64,000 nt of DNA from Apiosordaria backusii. Taxonomy: Eukaryota > Ascomycota > Sordariomycetes > Sordariales > Lasiosphaeriaceae. The notes below the pieces were generated by a model. That model saw only the letters and a list, made by a program, of their open reading frames with translations. It was not told the origin of the DNA and did not search any database. The stretch covers positions 248,001-312,000 of the forward strand of contig JAUKTV010000014.1 in the NCBI GenBank assembly GCA_030549205.1. The letters run 5' to 3'. This document shows, piece after piece, positions 33,323 to 45,901 of the stretch. The position numbers were made by a program, and so were the translations under genes. The first letter of the stretch is position 1. Each line of letters starts with the position of its first letter.

Positions 33323-36300
33323 ATGTCTTTCCCACCCCCTCCTCCTCCGGGATGGGGCCCTCCGCCTCCGCCTCCTCCACCTCCGCCCCCAGGACCGCCG
33401 TCCTCACTTCCTCCACCGCCTGCTACCCCAGCGCCACCTCCCCCAGGATACCAACCTCCTACGAATCCCCAGATTGCCAAATTTGCCCAAAAGAAGAAGG
33501 AATGGCTCCGGGACCAGCGCAATCGGTTCGGCGAGAAGCGGAAGGGAGGTTTCGTGGAGACGCAAAAGGCCGATATGCCCCCGGAACACCTGCGCAAGAT
33601 TGTCAAGGATATTGGTGATGTCTCGCAGAAAAAGTATACCAATGACAAGCGGAGCTATTTGGGCGCGTTGAAGTTCATGCCTCATGCGGTGTTGAAGTTG
33701 CTGGAGAACATGCCGATGCCTTGGGAGTCGGCGAGGGAGGTCAAGGTTCTGTACCACGTCAACGGTTGCTTGACCCTCGTCAACGAGATCCCTCGCGTCA
33801 TTGAGCCCGTTTTCTTTGCACAGTGGGCTACCATGTGGACGACTATGCGCAAGGAGAAGAGTGATCGGAGACTGTTCAAGCGGATGCGGTTTCCCCCCTT
33901 TGACGACGAAGAACCACCTCTTTCCTGGTCCGAGAATATTGAGGATGTCGAACCGCTGGAACCGATTCAGATGGAGCTTGATGAGGATGAAGAAGCCGCC
34001 GTCTACGAATGGTTCTACGACCATCAGCCTCTTATCGACACTCCACACGTCAATGGCCCAAGCTACAAGACCTGGAACCTCACACTCCCGCAGATGGCGA
34101 GCTTATACCGGCTCAGTCGTCCTCTAGTATCCGAGGTTGTGGATCGAAACTACTTCTATTTATTCGAACTCAAGAGCTTTCTCACCGCCAAGGCGTTGAA
34201 TGTTGCGCTGCCCGGCGGCCCTCGCTTCGAGCCACTTTATAAAGATATCGATCCCAATGACGAGGACTTTGGCGAGTTCAATGCTATGGACCGCATCATC
34301 TTCAGAAATCCCATCCGAACCGAGTGCCGCGTGTCCTATCCCTACCTGTACAATGCGCTTCCACGTAGCGTTCACCTTTCTTGGCATTCGCATCCCCAGG
34401 TGGTGTACACCCGGACCGAGGACCACAATCTTCCTGCGTTCTACTTCGACACCAGCATCAACCCCATCTCATCCCGGGCCGTGGCGCCGAAGAATTTGAC
34501 CATCAGCCATGAAGATGAGCTTTTCGGTCAGGGCAACAATGAGGAGCCAGAAGAGGAGGCATTCGAGCTTTCTGCGAGTGTTGAGCCGTTCATGGCAGAC
34601 GAGGAGCTCTATACGAACGACACGGCATCCGCTATTGAACTGTGGTGGGCACCCTTCCCCTTTGACCGTCGCTCCGGGCGCATGGTCCGGGCTCAAGATG
34701 TACCTCTAATAAAGCACTGGTATCTTGAACACTGCCCGCCAAAGCAGCCTGTCAAGGTTCGCGTCTCATACCAGAAGCTCCTGAAGACATATGTCCTCAA
34801 CGAGCTCCACAAGAAAAAGCCCAAGTCGTTACAAAAACAGAACCTGCTCAGGTCATTGAAGCAGACGAAATTTTTCCAGCAAACAACGATTGACTGGGTC
34901 GAGGCGGGTCTTCAAGTCTGTCGCCAAGGCTTCAACATGCTCAACTTGTTGATTCATCGCAAGAACCTTACCTACCTCCATCTTGACTACAATTTCAACT
35001 TGAAACCCGTCAAGACTCTGACCACCAAGGAGCGCAAGAAGTCGAGATTCGGAAACGCGTTTCATTTAATGCGAGAGATCTTGCGTCTCACCAAGCTAAT
35101 CGTCGATGCCCAAGTGCAATACCGACTTGGAAACATTGATGCTTTTCAGCTTGCCGATGGTATTCTTTATGCTTTCAACCACGTGGGACAGCTGACGGGT
35201 ATGTATCGGTACAAGTACAAGCTCATGCACCAGATTCGCTCATGCAAGGACTTGAAGCACTTGATCTACTACCGGTTCAATGCAGGCCCTGTTGGCAAAG
35301 GCCCTGGTTGCGGCTTTTGGGCTCCGGCTTGGAGAGTCTGGTTGTTCTTCATGCGCGGAATTATCCCATTGCTAGAGCGCTGGCTTGGAAATTTGCTGTC
35401 CCGTCAGTTCGAAGGGCGCCACAGTAAAGGGGTTGCCAAGACCGTCACAAAGCAACGTGTCGAATCGCATTTTGATCTCGAGCTTCGTGCTTCGGTCATG
35501 GCGGACTTGATGGACATGATGCCCGAGGGTATCAAGCAAAACAAGGTCAACACCGTTTTGCAGCATCTCTCCGAGGCTTGGAGGTGCTGGAAAAGCAATA
35601 TTCCCTGGAAGGTTCCTGGGCTGCCTGCTGCCATTGAGAATATCATTCTCAGATATGTCAAGTCCAAGGCTGATTGGTGGGTCTCGGTGGCTCACTACAA
35701 CAGAGAGCGCATCAGAAGGGGTGCCACCGTGGACAAAACAGTTGCCAAAAAGAACGTCGGGCGTCTGACGCGTCTATGGCTCAAAGCTGAACAGGAAAGG
35801 CAGCACAATCACATGAAGGATGGACCTTATGTGTCTTCCGAGGAGGCTGTAGCGATCTATACAACGACTGTGCACTGGCTCGAGTCGCGAAAATTCTCCC
35901 CCATCCCTTTCCCAAGTGTCTCCTACAAGCATGACACCAAAATCCTTATCCTGGCGCTCGAGCGTCTGCGCGAAGCGTACTCTACCAAGGGGAGACTGAA
36001 TCAAAGCCAGAGGGAAGAGCTGGCACTGATTGAACAGGCCTACGACAGTCCGGGAACCACTCTTGAGCGAATCAAGCGCTTCCTCCTGACGCAGCGGGCT
36101 TTCAAGGAGGTGGGCATTGATATGAACGACAATTACAGCACGATCAATCCTGTGTACGACATTGAGCCTATCGAAAAGATCAGCGATGCCTACCTGGATC
36201 AGTACCTCTGGTATCAGGCCGATCAGCGTCATCTCTTCCCCGCTTGGATCAAGCCGTCGGACTCGGAAGTCCCTCCTCTCCTCGTGTACAAGTGGGCTCA

Positions 36301-39300
36301 AGGAATCAACAATCTCGATCAGGTTTGGGAAACTGCAAACGGAGAGTGCAATGTTATGATTGAGACTTCCTTGTCCAAGGTGTATGAGAAGATCGAGCTC
36401 ACATTGCTCAACTCACTGCTCCGCCTGATCATGGATCACAACTTGGCCGACTACATTACAGCCAAGAATAACGTCACGCTGACCTACAAAGACATGAGCC
36501 ATGTCAACAGTTACGGCATGATCCGTGGCCTTCAGTTCTCGGCGTTTGTCTTCCAATATTATGGACTAATCCTCGACCTTCTGCTCCTTGGGCCTCAGCG
36601 CGCCAGTGAAATTGCTGGCCCGCCTCAAAGCCCCAACGATTTCCTGCAGTTTCAGGATCGGGACACGGAGACCAGGCATCCCATTAGACTGTATACCAGA
36701 TACATTGACAAGATATGGGTCTTTCTCCGCTTCACCGCAGATGAGTCGCGCGACCTTATCCAGCGGTTCCTCACAGAACAACCGGATCCAAACTTTGAGA
36801 ATGTCATCGGGTATAAGAGCAAGAAATGCTGGCCGAGGGATTCCCGGATGCGCTTGATGAGGCACGATGTCAACCTCGGCAGGGCCGTCTTTTGGGATCT
36901 CAAGAATCGACTGCCAAGATCAGTAACCACCATTGAGTGGGAAGACACATTTGCTAGTGTCTACAGCAAGGACAACCCGAACCTCTTGTTCTCAATGTGT
37001 GGCTTTGAGGTGCGCATCTTGCCCAAGATCCGCAACCAGAACGACGAGTTCCCCGTCAAGGATAGTGTCTGGTCACTGGTAAACAACGCCACCAAGGAGC
37101 GCACCGCGCACGCCTTCTTGCAGGTTACCGAAGAAGATATCCAGAAGTTCAACAACCGCATCCGCCAAATCCTGATGTCCTCCGGGTCAACCACGTTCAC
37201 CAAGATCGCTAACAAGTGGAACACTGCCCTGATCGCCCTCTTCACGTACTACCGTGAGGCTGCTGTCTCAACCGTCAACCTGCTCGACACAATCGTCAAA
37301 TGCGAGACCAAGATCCAAACCCGCGTCAAGATTGGCCTTAACTCGAAGATGCCATCGCGTTTCCCGCCTGCTGTCTTTTATACTCCGAAGGAGCTTGGTG
37401 GTCTGGGCATGATTTCTGGGTCTCATATCTTGATTCCGACGAGCGATAAGCGGTGGTCCAAGCAAACCGATGTCGGGGTGACCCATTATCGTGCTGGCAT
37501 GTCTCACGACGAGGAGACGCTGATTCCAAATATCTTCCGCTACATCATCCCCTGGGAGGCGGAGTTTATCGATTCCCAGCGCGTCTGGACTGAATACTCG
37601 CAGAAGAGGCTCGAGGCTAACCAACAAAACAGAAGACTGACCCTGGAGGATCTCGAAGACAGCTGGGATCGTGGCCTGCCTCGCATCAACACGCTGTTCC
37701 AAAAGGATCGCAGCACGCTGAGCTTCGATAAGGGTTTCCGCACCCGTGCAGAGTTCAAGATTTACCAGTTGATGAAGAGCAATCCCTTCTGGTGGACCAG
37801 CCAGCGGCATGACGGTAAACTTTGGAACCTCAACGCCTATCGCACCGATGTCATTCAAGCACTGGGGGGTGTCGAGACAATTCTCGAGCATACCCTCTTC
37901 AAGGCAACAGGCTTCCCTTCTTGGGAAGGGTTGTTCTGGGAGCGAGCATCCGGTTTCGAAGAGTCAGTAAACATCCAATCCACACCTCATAATGCAGCAT
38001 GCTAACGTTCTCGCAGATCGATGAAGTTCAAAAAGCTCACAAATGCCCAGCGGTCAGGTCTCAACCAGATTCCCAACCGCCGTTTCACTCTTTGGTGGAG
38101 TCCAACAATCAACAGAGCAAATGTTTACGTCGGTTTCCAGGTTCAACTGGATTTGACTGGTATCTTCCTCCACGGCAAGATCCCGACACTCAAAATCTCC
38201 TTGATCCAGATTTTCCGCGCCCATTTATGGCAGAAGATCCACGAGTCGGTTGTCATGGATCTCTGCCAGGTCTTTGACCAAGAGCTGGAAGCCCTGAGCA
38301 TCGAATCCGTCCAGAAAGAAACTATCCACCCGCGTAAATCCTACAAGATGAACAGTTCTTGCGCCGACATCCAGCTTTTTGCCAGCCACAAGTGGAATGT
38401 CACTCGTCCATCTCTCCTGTTCGACAACAAAGATGTCATCGAGGCAACCACTACAAATAAGTTTTGGATTGACGTCCAGCTGCGCTACGGCGACTACGAT
38501 TCCCACGATATTGAAAGATATGTCAGGGCCAAGTATCTGGACTACACCACTGACAGCATGAGCTTGTATCCATCGCCTACCGGACTCATGATTGGTATCG
38601 ATCTCGCCTACAATCTCTATTCGGCCTACGGCCAGTACTTCCCTGGCCTGAAAACTTTGGTGCAGCAAGCCATGTCCAAGATCATGAAGGCCAACCCTGC
38701 TCTTTACGTGCTACGCGAGCGTATCCGCAAGGGTCTTCAGCTGTATGCGTCCGAGAGCAACCAAGAATTCCTCAACTCTCAGAATTATTCAGAGCTTTTC
38801 AGCAATCAGACTCAGCTCTTCATCGACGACACCAATGTTTACCGTGTGACAATCCACAAGACCTTTGAAGGCAATCTGACAACAAAGCCCATCAATGGTG
38901 CCATCTTCATATTCAACCCTCGAACTGGGCAACTGTTCCTCAAGATCATCCACACCAGCGTGTGGGCAGGACAGAAACGTCTAGGACAATTGGCGAAATG
39001 GAAAACGGCCGAAGAAGTTGCAGCCTTGATCCGATCCCTTCCGGTTGAAGAACAGCCGAAGCAGCTGATTGTCACGCGCAAAGGTCTTCTTGATCCCCTG
39101 GAGGTCAACCTTTTGGACTTCCCTAACATCTCGATTCGCGCTTCCGAACTGCAGCTTCCTTTCCAGGCTGCGATGAAGGTTGAGAAGCTTGGCGACATGA
39201 TATTGCGTGCCACCGAGCCTCAGATGGTCCTCTTCAACCTCTACGATGAGTGGCTCAAGAGCATCTCATCATACACGGCCTTTTCTCGCCTTATCCTCAT

Positions 39301-40495
39301 TCTTCGTGCACTGCACGTCAATCAGGATAAGACGAAGCTAATTCTGCGACCTGACAAGACAGTCATCACGCAGGATCATCACATCTGGCCCTCTCTCTCG
39401 GATGAGGACTGGATCAAGGTCGAAACACAGCTCCGCGATCTGATCCTCAATGACTACGGGAAGAAGAACAATGTCAATGTCTCCAGCTTGACGAGCAGTG
39501 AAGTGCGGGATATTATCTTGGGTATGGAGATTTCCGCTCCCTCTCTCCAGAGGCAACAAGCCGCCGAGATCGAAAAGCAGCAACAGGAACAGCAGCAGCT
39601 CACTGCTGTCACGACGAAGACCCAGAACGTACATGGAGAGGAGATTATCGTCACGACAACCTCGCAGTTCGAACAGCAAACTTTTGCGTCCAAGACCGAA
39701 TGGCGCACGCGGGCCATCGCCACGTCAAATCTGCGGACAAGAGCCAACAACATGTATGTGTCGCCACTGGACAACGATGTGGATGACATTACATATGTGA
39801 TGCCGAAGAATATTCTCAAGAAGTTCATTCAGATTGCCGATCTTCGAGTGCAAGTTGCTGGTTATTTGTACGGAGCTTCGCCTGCCGACAACGATCAAGT
39901 CAAGGAGGTCCGCTGTGTCGTCATGGTTCCCCAGATTGGCGGCCTGCGTAACGTTCAGCTTCCTCAGCATCTCCCTCAACATGACATGCTCAAAGGAATG
40001 GAGCCTCTCGGCATCATCCACACTACATCCGGCAACGAGCTTCCTTACATGTCTGCCATGGACGTCACGGACCATGCCAGATTGCTCGATGCTCACCCGT
40101 CGTGGAGCAAGGAGACCACCCTGACTGTGGCAGTGTCCTTCACACCGGGCAGTGTTTCCTTGTCAGCTTGGGCCTTAACGCCACAGGGCTATAAGTGGGG
40201 TGCGGAGAACAAGGATGTGGGCAGCGACCAGCCCCAGGGGTTTACCACCACCATGGGGGAAAAGCGACAGCTTCTACTGAGTGAGAAGTTCAGGGGCTTC
40301 TTCCTGGTCCCCGAATCTGGAAAATGGAATTACAGCTTCATGGGCAGTGCCTTTGGCGGCTTGGAGAAAAGGCCAGTTCACGTCAAGCTGGATACGCCTG
40401 CTCCATTCTACAGCGACCAACACCGTCCGATCCACTTCTCTAGTTTCAACGAGTTGGAAGACATCTGGGTGGATAGGCAGGATAACTTTGCATAA
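33323..40495 (+). CDS. PRP8: Pre-mRNA-splicing factor Prp8
   Basis: Two exons (33323-37962 and 38017-40495) give 2372 residues, the expected length. The splice restores FEESMKFKKLTNAQRSG. Prp8 is the central U5 snRNP protein that cradles the spliceosome active site. Order seen: a proline-rich start (MSFPPPPPPGWG), the PRO8NT/PROCN region (FARW-like RRLFKRMRFPPFDDEEPPLSW, YRYKYKLMHQIRSCKDLKHL), the reverse-transcriptase-like core with the U5/U6 contact regions (WEDTFASVYSKDNPNLLFSMCGFEVRI, split here), the RNase-H-like domain in exon 2 and the C-terminal MPN/JAB domain (YGASPADNDQVKEVRC, LGIIHTTSGNELPYMS). An in-frame upstream ATG at 33284 is less likely. One 54-nt intron only. Confidence 0.98.
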
Positions 40496-40869
40496 GCTAG
40501 CCAGCATGTATAGAAGGATGCATGAGACACAACGCCTGGTTTGGGATACAAATTGAGATCACAGGGGCCGGAAAGAAGGAAGCACGGTGGGGTTGCACTG
40601 ATGGATGCTCATTCAAGGCGTTTACTGCTTTGGAGGTTTTGGGTTCTTTCATGTTTAATAATTAGCAAGGCTTGTTTGTCTGTATATTAAAAAGTAACAG
40701 GGATGGTGACAAAGTGAAGGAATGGATGGAAATAATGATAACTTTGATGAAGCACAGCCCATGTTCCAATTTCAGTTTGTTCGTTGGTGTGCCGCCAGAA
40801 AATGAGAAGCACTAAGAGCCCTACAGGTAGCTATATTTTACCCCTAACGAACAACCTCTGCTGGATATC
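40496..40869. other. Convergent 3' spacer of PRP8 and the aldehyde dehydrogenase gene
   Basis: A 374-bp AT-rich region with no recognised feature. Confidence 0.5.
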
Positions 40870-42475
40870 TCAGGCATGGTGTTCAAGGGCGAATTTTAAG
40901 CCGGGTCTAGCTATTGTGATAATCTTTTTCTCGGTGAATGCATCGACTCCGGCCATTCCACCAAAGCGTCCATACCCGCTGCCGCCCCCTGTCCCTCCCT
41001 GCGGTAATGTCGACTCGACATAGAGACTCGGGCCGTTGATATGACATGCCCCTAACCTCAGACGCTTTGAGATGTCTAAAGCTCTCAACGTGTCCCTCGA
41101 GAAGACACTGCCGCACAAAGAGAAATCGCTGTTATTTGCCGAAGCAACCGCTTCCTCGTCCGTTTCGAACTCGGACAGTAATATGACGGGTCCAAATGTC
41201 TCCACGTGCGCGATGTCCATGTTCGAACTTACGTCTTGGAGAATGTGAGGCCTGATAATGGTGCCTCTTGGACCAGTAGCTTGGAGATCGCCAGTAAGCA
41301 ACTTTGCACCACCGTCCACCGCACTCTTGACCAAACCCAAGACTCGTGCTGCATGAGCCGACGTAAACAACCCCGAAATTGTAACCGTCGAGTCCTCCAA
41401 GTGGTTGCCTGTCTTGATGGTTTCCACTTTCTTCAACAGCTTCTCCTTAAACTCCTGGCTGATTGACTTATGCAGTATCACTCTCTCAGTCGACATGCAC
41501 ACTTGGCCACTAAAAGCCAATGCGCCGAAAACTACCGCCTCGACCGCATCGTCGATGTTGGCATCCTCAAAGACAACAACAGGGGCCTTGCCGCCGAGTT
41601 CTAAGACACACTGTTTCAGACAGGTCGCCGCCCAGCCAGCAATGATCCTCCCGACTCTGTCGCTTCCCGTGAAGTTGACTCGCAGAATTTTGGGATGCTT
41701 GACCGCAAATTCGGTCACTTCAGGAGTCCGCTCTGCGCTCGTAGGCAGGACGTTGACGCATCCTTGGGGTAAGCCTGCGGCGGCCAACGCCCGTATCGCC
41801 AAATCTTGGCTCTTGGGACTGAATTCGGATGGTTTAAGAACTACCGTGTTGCCGCAGAGCAAAGGAACTGCTATCGCCCTGGCTGTGAGGTTGATCTATC
41901 AAAGTATAAGCTCAGTGGGTTGAAACCAATCATCGGGGAATAGAGACACCAACCGGGGCATTCCAAGGCGCGATCGCAAAAACCACGCCAACCGCCTGTC
42001 TTTCCACAAATATGGTCGTCCCAGGCCTGTCAGCAGGTACTATCTCGCCTCTGATATGTGTAGCCAGACTTGCTGTTTCTCGAAAGAGACCTGCGGTGGC
42101 GAAGACGTTGACTTTAATCCAATGCATTGTGGCAGATACCTCCTGAGACATAAACTCTGGGGCATCGCCTGTGATGTATGACTCCATGATGTCAGCTGCC
42201 TTGAGAAAGATGCGCCTCCTGGCCGAGGGCCCGGTTCGTGACCACGTCTGGTAAGCAGAGTGTGCATTCTCGATGGCGGTCTCGTAATCAGCTTTCGAGG
42301 CAGAGGCGCAGTCGTAGAGGATGCTGCCCGTCATTGGGTTTTTGACTGGGAAAGTCGCATTGTCTGAACCAGGGATGTATTTGCCGTCGATGAAAAGGAG
42401 TTGAGGCTGGGACAGGGTACTGACTCTCCCCGAGGTTGTGCCATCGTTCGATGTGATTTCGGCGTGAGGGGACAT
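40870..42475 (-). CDS. Aldehyde dehydrogenase (vanillin/salicylaldehyde dehydrogenase-like)
   Basis: Exons 42475-41954 and 41895-40870 give 515 residues, the standard length. NAD(P)-dependent oxidation of an aldehyde to the acid is expected. Key residues are present: Asn172 in APWNAP, Glu273 in VLELGGKAP, Cys307 in SGQVCMSTERV, and the NFTGSDRVG cofactor loop. The closest functional types by motif are aromatic aldehyde dehydrogenases, but the substrate cannot be fixed from the sequence. The C-terminus lacks a peroxisomal SKL-type signal (it ends HHA). It lies at the edge of the group of oxidative enzymes further right. Confidence 0.93.
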
Positions 42476-44281
42476 ATTTTGGTGTTTTAAGTGAAAAGTG
42501 AGTATGCCGTCCGGAGTCTATCTCTCACCAGGTATGCTAGATGAGCAGAGCGTGCATGACTTCTATTAACCCCTTCCAAGTTACTCCGCATCAGTCGGGT
42601 ATACTCCAACAAAAGAGACCCCTAGGCTCGGAATTGACATCCGAAAGGGGGGCCGTTGGGTGCGGAGAAGCCGGCATTTGTGGGGGTGTATATGATCGCG
42701 GTCGGAGGTTAAAGTAGCATCGCCAGTAGGTGGATACACCGCTGCCAATAATCACAGTCAAATGTTCTTTGGTGATTGGGCGCATTTGTCTAGGGTGCTA
42801 AAACTCCTTTATGAGCGTACTATCTAGTAAAATGCTTGGCATTCACGGCTTTCCCAAACTTCCCACCGTTAATAGAAGAGACGGCTGACTAGAGTATTCT
42901 CAACCCGGACTAGAGTATTCTCAACCCGCGTTCAAGTTCACTAGACTTGACTTGGCACCATCTCGTGTTTTGACACAATCTCATCTAGCGGTGAGGCGGA
43001 CTACATGAGAGTATGCAAGATGCCCACTCAAACTAAGTGGTTCCAAAATTGGCCTTGAGATGAATATGGTACTGGATTCAACAGGTGTTTACCTGTGAAA
43101 AAGGGAGCTTGTACCAAAACAGCACAGTTAATATGATCCCATCATGACTACCTACCTGTAGTGTACCTCATGAACTTGCTAACCTACACTACATACCGGG
43201 CCGGGCAGGTGATCACAAGCACCTAGTCAAAACCACGAACACAGAGATCGTATGATTACAAAGAGCCTGTTGAACCCGTAATGCTACCGATATAGGGTCT
43301 GTGCAAAATGACGTTGTCTTGAAGTCCGGTAGCCCAGAGGGAACAGCTGATATGCGGTTTGAGACGGAAACAAGATGCAAGGCCATTGTTGAGAATTTTG
43401 TTCGCATCAATCATAGGTAATTAGCCAAAGGTTAGACAAGGCTTCCTCAAAACTGTTCGGGCTCCCCGTATTGATACAGGTCACAGGAGACAGGAAAGCT
43501 CAATGCAACTTTGGAAGACACGAGAATCGGTGTCTCTGCAGGAAGCCGGAGCCGAGTGGCCCAGCGCTCACTGAGCCGGGGATAGTCTCGATGGGGTAAT
43601 AGATTTAGCCAGCCACCCGACATGGTCAAAATCTTTGAATACGAGGTATATAAACATGGAAGTCAGGTGTGGTTGGTCTTGGCAACCATCATCGACATGT
43701 AGACCCCGCATATACTGCTCGCTACCTCTTCCTCGCCGGCATTCTTGTTCCTGGCTTTGGCGTGGTTGGGGTACCACAGTTTTGTACTCGGATCGGTAAA
43801 ATGCTTGGCCTGGCCAGTCAGAGTTGCACTTTGTACTCCACAGAATCGACCATATCCCTTCCTCAAGCAGATAAGCTCTGTACGTCCTGGTAGTATCAGC
43901 GCAGATGGTGCCCACCTGATCGGAACCGACTCGGAAGACACGGCTGACATCGCCCAGTTATACATTCTGGATACAAACCCTGCCCTAATCATCAGACAGG
44001 CAACGGGAAGCAATACGAGATGCTACCTGTACAGAGAATTTGCAACCCATGTCAGGTATCCACCCAAGTCTGTACGACTGCGCTTGATTTCCAGTATTAT
44101 GGCATTGTCAACTGGGTATAAATTGGATGGCCTGCTCGCTCTCGACACACTCCATGTTTTCGCTCAGACTCGTCAACTATCTCCTAATCTCTGTGGCCTT
44201 GTGGTTGTCATTTGAAAGGCTTGCACGTCAACTCTACGTCAACTACCATAATCTTGCCCACCTGTATTGACACGACCAAAG
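42476..44281. other. Gene-free interval, 1.8 kb
   Basis: Contains a perfect 21-bp tandem duplication (listed separately) and short overlapping frames on both strands at 43570-44210 with no sign of conservation or splicing. A and T are enriched around 42800-43400. Confidence 0.5.
42887..42928. repeat. 21-bp tandem duplication
   Basis: Two perfect adjacent copies of a 21-bp unit beginning GACTAGAGTATTC and ending CAACCCG, at 42887-42907 and 42908-42928. No flanking target-site structure was seen. Confidence 0.9.
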
Positions 44282-45170
44282 ATGACTCGATTCACTTTGG
44301 CTGCAGCTGTCCTGATTGGCCTCGGCCATAGGGTTTTAGGCGCTTTGGAGCAATGCGGACAGGCACAGTATGACCCTGCCAATGTAAGTGAACACCCATC
44401 AGTCCTACGGATGCCAATCGGAGTCGCACCACCTACCCCTGATTTGACCTCCTACAAGACAATCATCACACAACTCTCAGATCACCTCGCACGGCGTCAC
44501 ACTAACTCAGATCTGTACTCAGTACGTGTGCTGGGAGAACCAATTCCTTTGCCCCGTTACAGCTGGTGAAGGCCTGTCTTATTGCAATGGAGCTTGTTAC
44601 AGCAAGTTCATGTACACCTGCAACAACAACATCCTCACCCTCCTACCGCCAGCGGAGTCTGCCTTTACTCTCACCGTTTCGAATCCCGCGCTTCCCCAGC
44701 TCCACGACAAACTCGTCACAGCCCAAGGCCTTCGCCTGTGGCTTGGCGGCGAAACCAAAAGCTATTGCCCATCCGTTGTCGACCCCAACTGCCCACCCGG
44801 AAACGTGACATCCATCGTAGCGGGAGGTTTTGGCGGAGCGGGTATGAACACGATGGTTCCCGGCGGCCAACAGGTCTACCTGACTCCCGATTGGAATGTT
44901 GGATACACTCAGGCTCATTCAGCATACATGCCGTCCGGCAGCACTTCGACTGGTTTCGCGGCCTATCAGGGCGGTGGCTTCATCAATCTGAATGGTAATG
45001 GTTGGGGCTGGGTTGCCTGCCCCCCGAGAGCATCAGGCCCTGCTGGTCCTGAGTGGGCTTTGTTTGGCAGAAACTCAACCAACGCTGAGTCTCTCGACTA
45101 TTGCACACCAATCAACCTCAAGGTCACACCCTACCCCGGTCAGGGGGCGGCCGCTTGGCAGTATACTTAG
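44282..45170 (+). CDS. Secreted cysteine-rich protein with CBM52-like (Carb_bind) N-terminus
   Basis: Exons 44282-44383 and 44523-45170 give 249 residues. The start MTRFTLAAAVLIGLGHRVLGA is a clear signal peptide. Immediately after it, ALEQCGQAQYDPANYVC, FLCPV, YCNGACYSKFMYTC form the small Cys-rich repeat of the fungal Carb_bind/CBM52 type, known from endo-beta-1,3-glucanases such as S. pombe Eng1. The remaining 170 residues form a separate beta-rich domain (VPGGQQVYLTPDW, YTQAHSAYMPSG, GWGWVACP, ending GAAAWQYT) found in secreted fungal proteins without a catalytic domain that I recognise. A role at the cell wall or on plant material is an inference. Confidence 0.82.
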
Positions 45171-45656
45171 AGGGAGAATTGCTCTTACAGAAGTGGAAGT
45201 ATATGGCGAGGAAATTGGAGGAGTAGAATACTATGCATGGAAAATTAATGATAGATTGAGCGTTCAAGTCTAGGCGACAGAATATAGAAAATTCGTTCCA
45301 GCTGTAACCCAGAGGGTTTTCTGTTTACTTCTGCTTCCGTGGTAGCAGCCCCTGAATTACCCCTGAATTACCCCTGAACGCCACTGGCCATCGCGACACC
45401 CTGTCCAATTGGCTTCTTGATAGGTATTGAGCCCGGATGTCGGCTTCTTTACACGGATATCCCAAGCTCACATTTTATAAAGCATTTGCATTTTGTTCCG
45501 CTCTCAATATCGCTTGATCTCCTTCGCTCCTCCCATTGACAACCCACGATCAAAGCCAATTTTCCGCTCCATAAAAGCAGCAAACCTTCCTAAAAGTCAA
45601 CGGCAGGGGTGGTACGATCAGAAGAAAGGCAAAAAGAAGTAAAAATAGGACAAAAA
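45171..45656. other. Spacer with a short tandem repeat
   Basis: Between the CBM52-like gene and the 5S rRNA gene. Contains the 11-bp repeat at 45349-45378; otherwise nothing recognised. Confidence 0.5.
45349..45378. repeat. 11-bp tandem repeat, 2.7 copies
   Basis: The unit CCCCTGAATTA occurs twice in full and a third time in part (CCCCTGAA). A short local duplication in the spacer. Confidence 0.85.
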
Positions 45657-45775
45657 CATACAACACTGAGGATTCCCCAGTGGTCACCCACCTGAGTACT
45701 AGTTCGGCTCTCAGCTGCTTATCGAGGGGAGAGCGGACGGGATCCCGAGCTTTCAGCTGGATATGGTCGTAATGT
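45657..45775 (-). rRNA. 5S ribosomal RNA gene
   Basis: The minus strand from 45775 reads ACATTACGACCATAT, then CTCGGGATCCCGTCCGCTCT, GATAAGC, CTAGTACT and GGTGGGTGACCAC and ends GTTGTATG, the order and text of fungal 5S rRNA, 119 nt. The ends can pair as helix I. A run of five T follows directly, the usual RNA polymerase III terminator. The internal control region is present around GATAAGC. A single copy between protein genes fits the dispersed 5S organisation known from Neurospora and relatives. It could be a variant type or slightly degenerate, since the helix I bases are not perfectly paired. Confidence 0.93.
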
Positions 45776-45901
45776 GATAGAGAGTGATGGAAAGGGTCCT
45801 TTTGAGTCATTTTGATCCAACAACTACTAGGAGTGTTAGGTAGCTGCTGTGCTACACTTCCAGAAAAGTGAAGATAGACTACCTCGATGCATATCTCACT
45901 C

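Noticed and set aside
43568..44215. Several overlapping frames of 115-156 residues on both strands
   Set aside because: None has family motifs or convincing splice partners, and they overlap one another on opposite strands.
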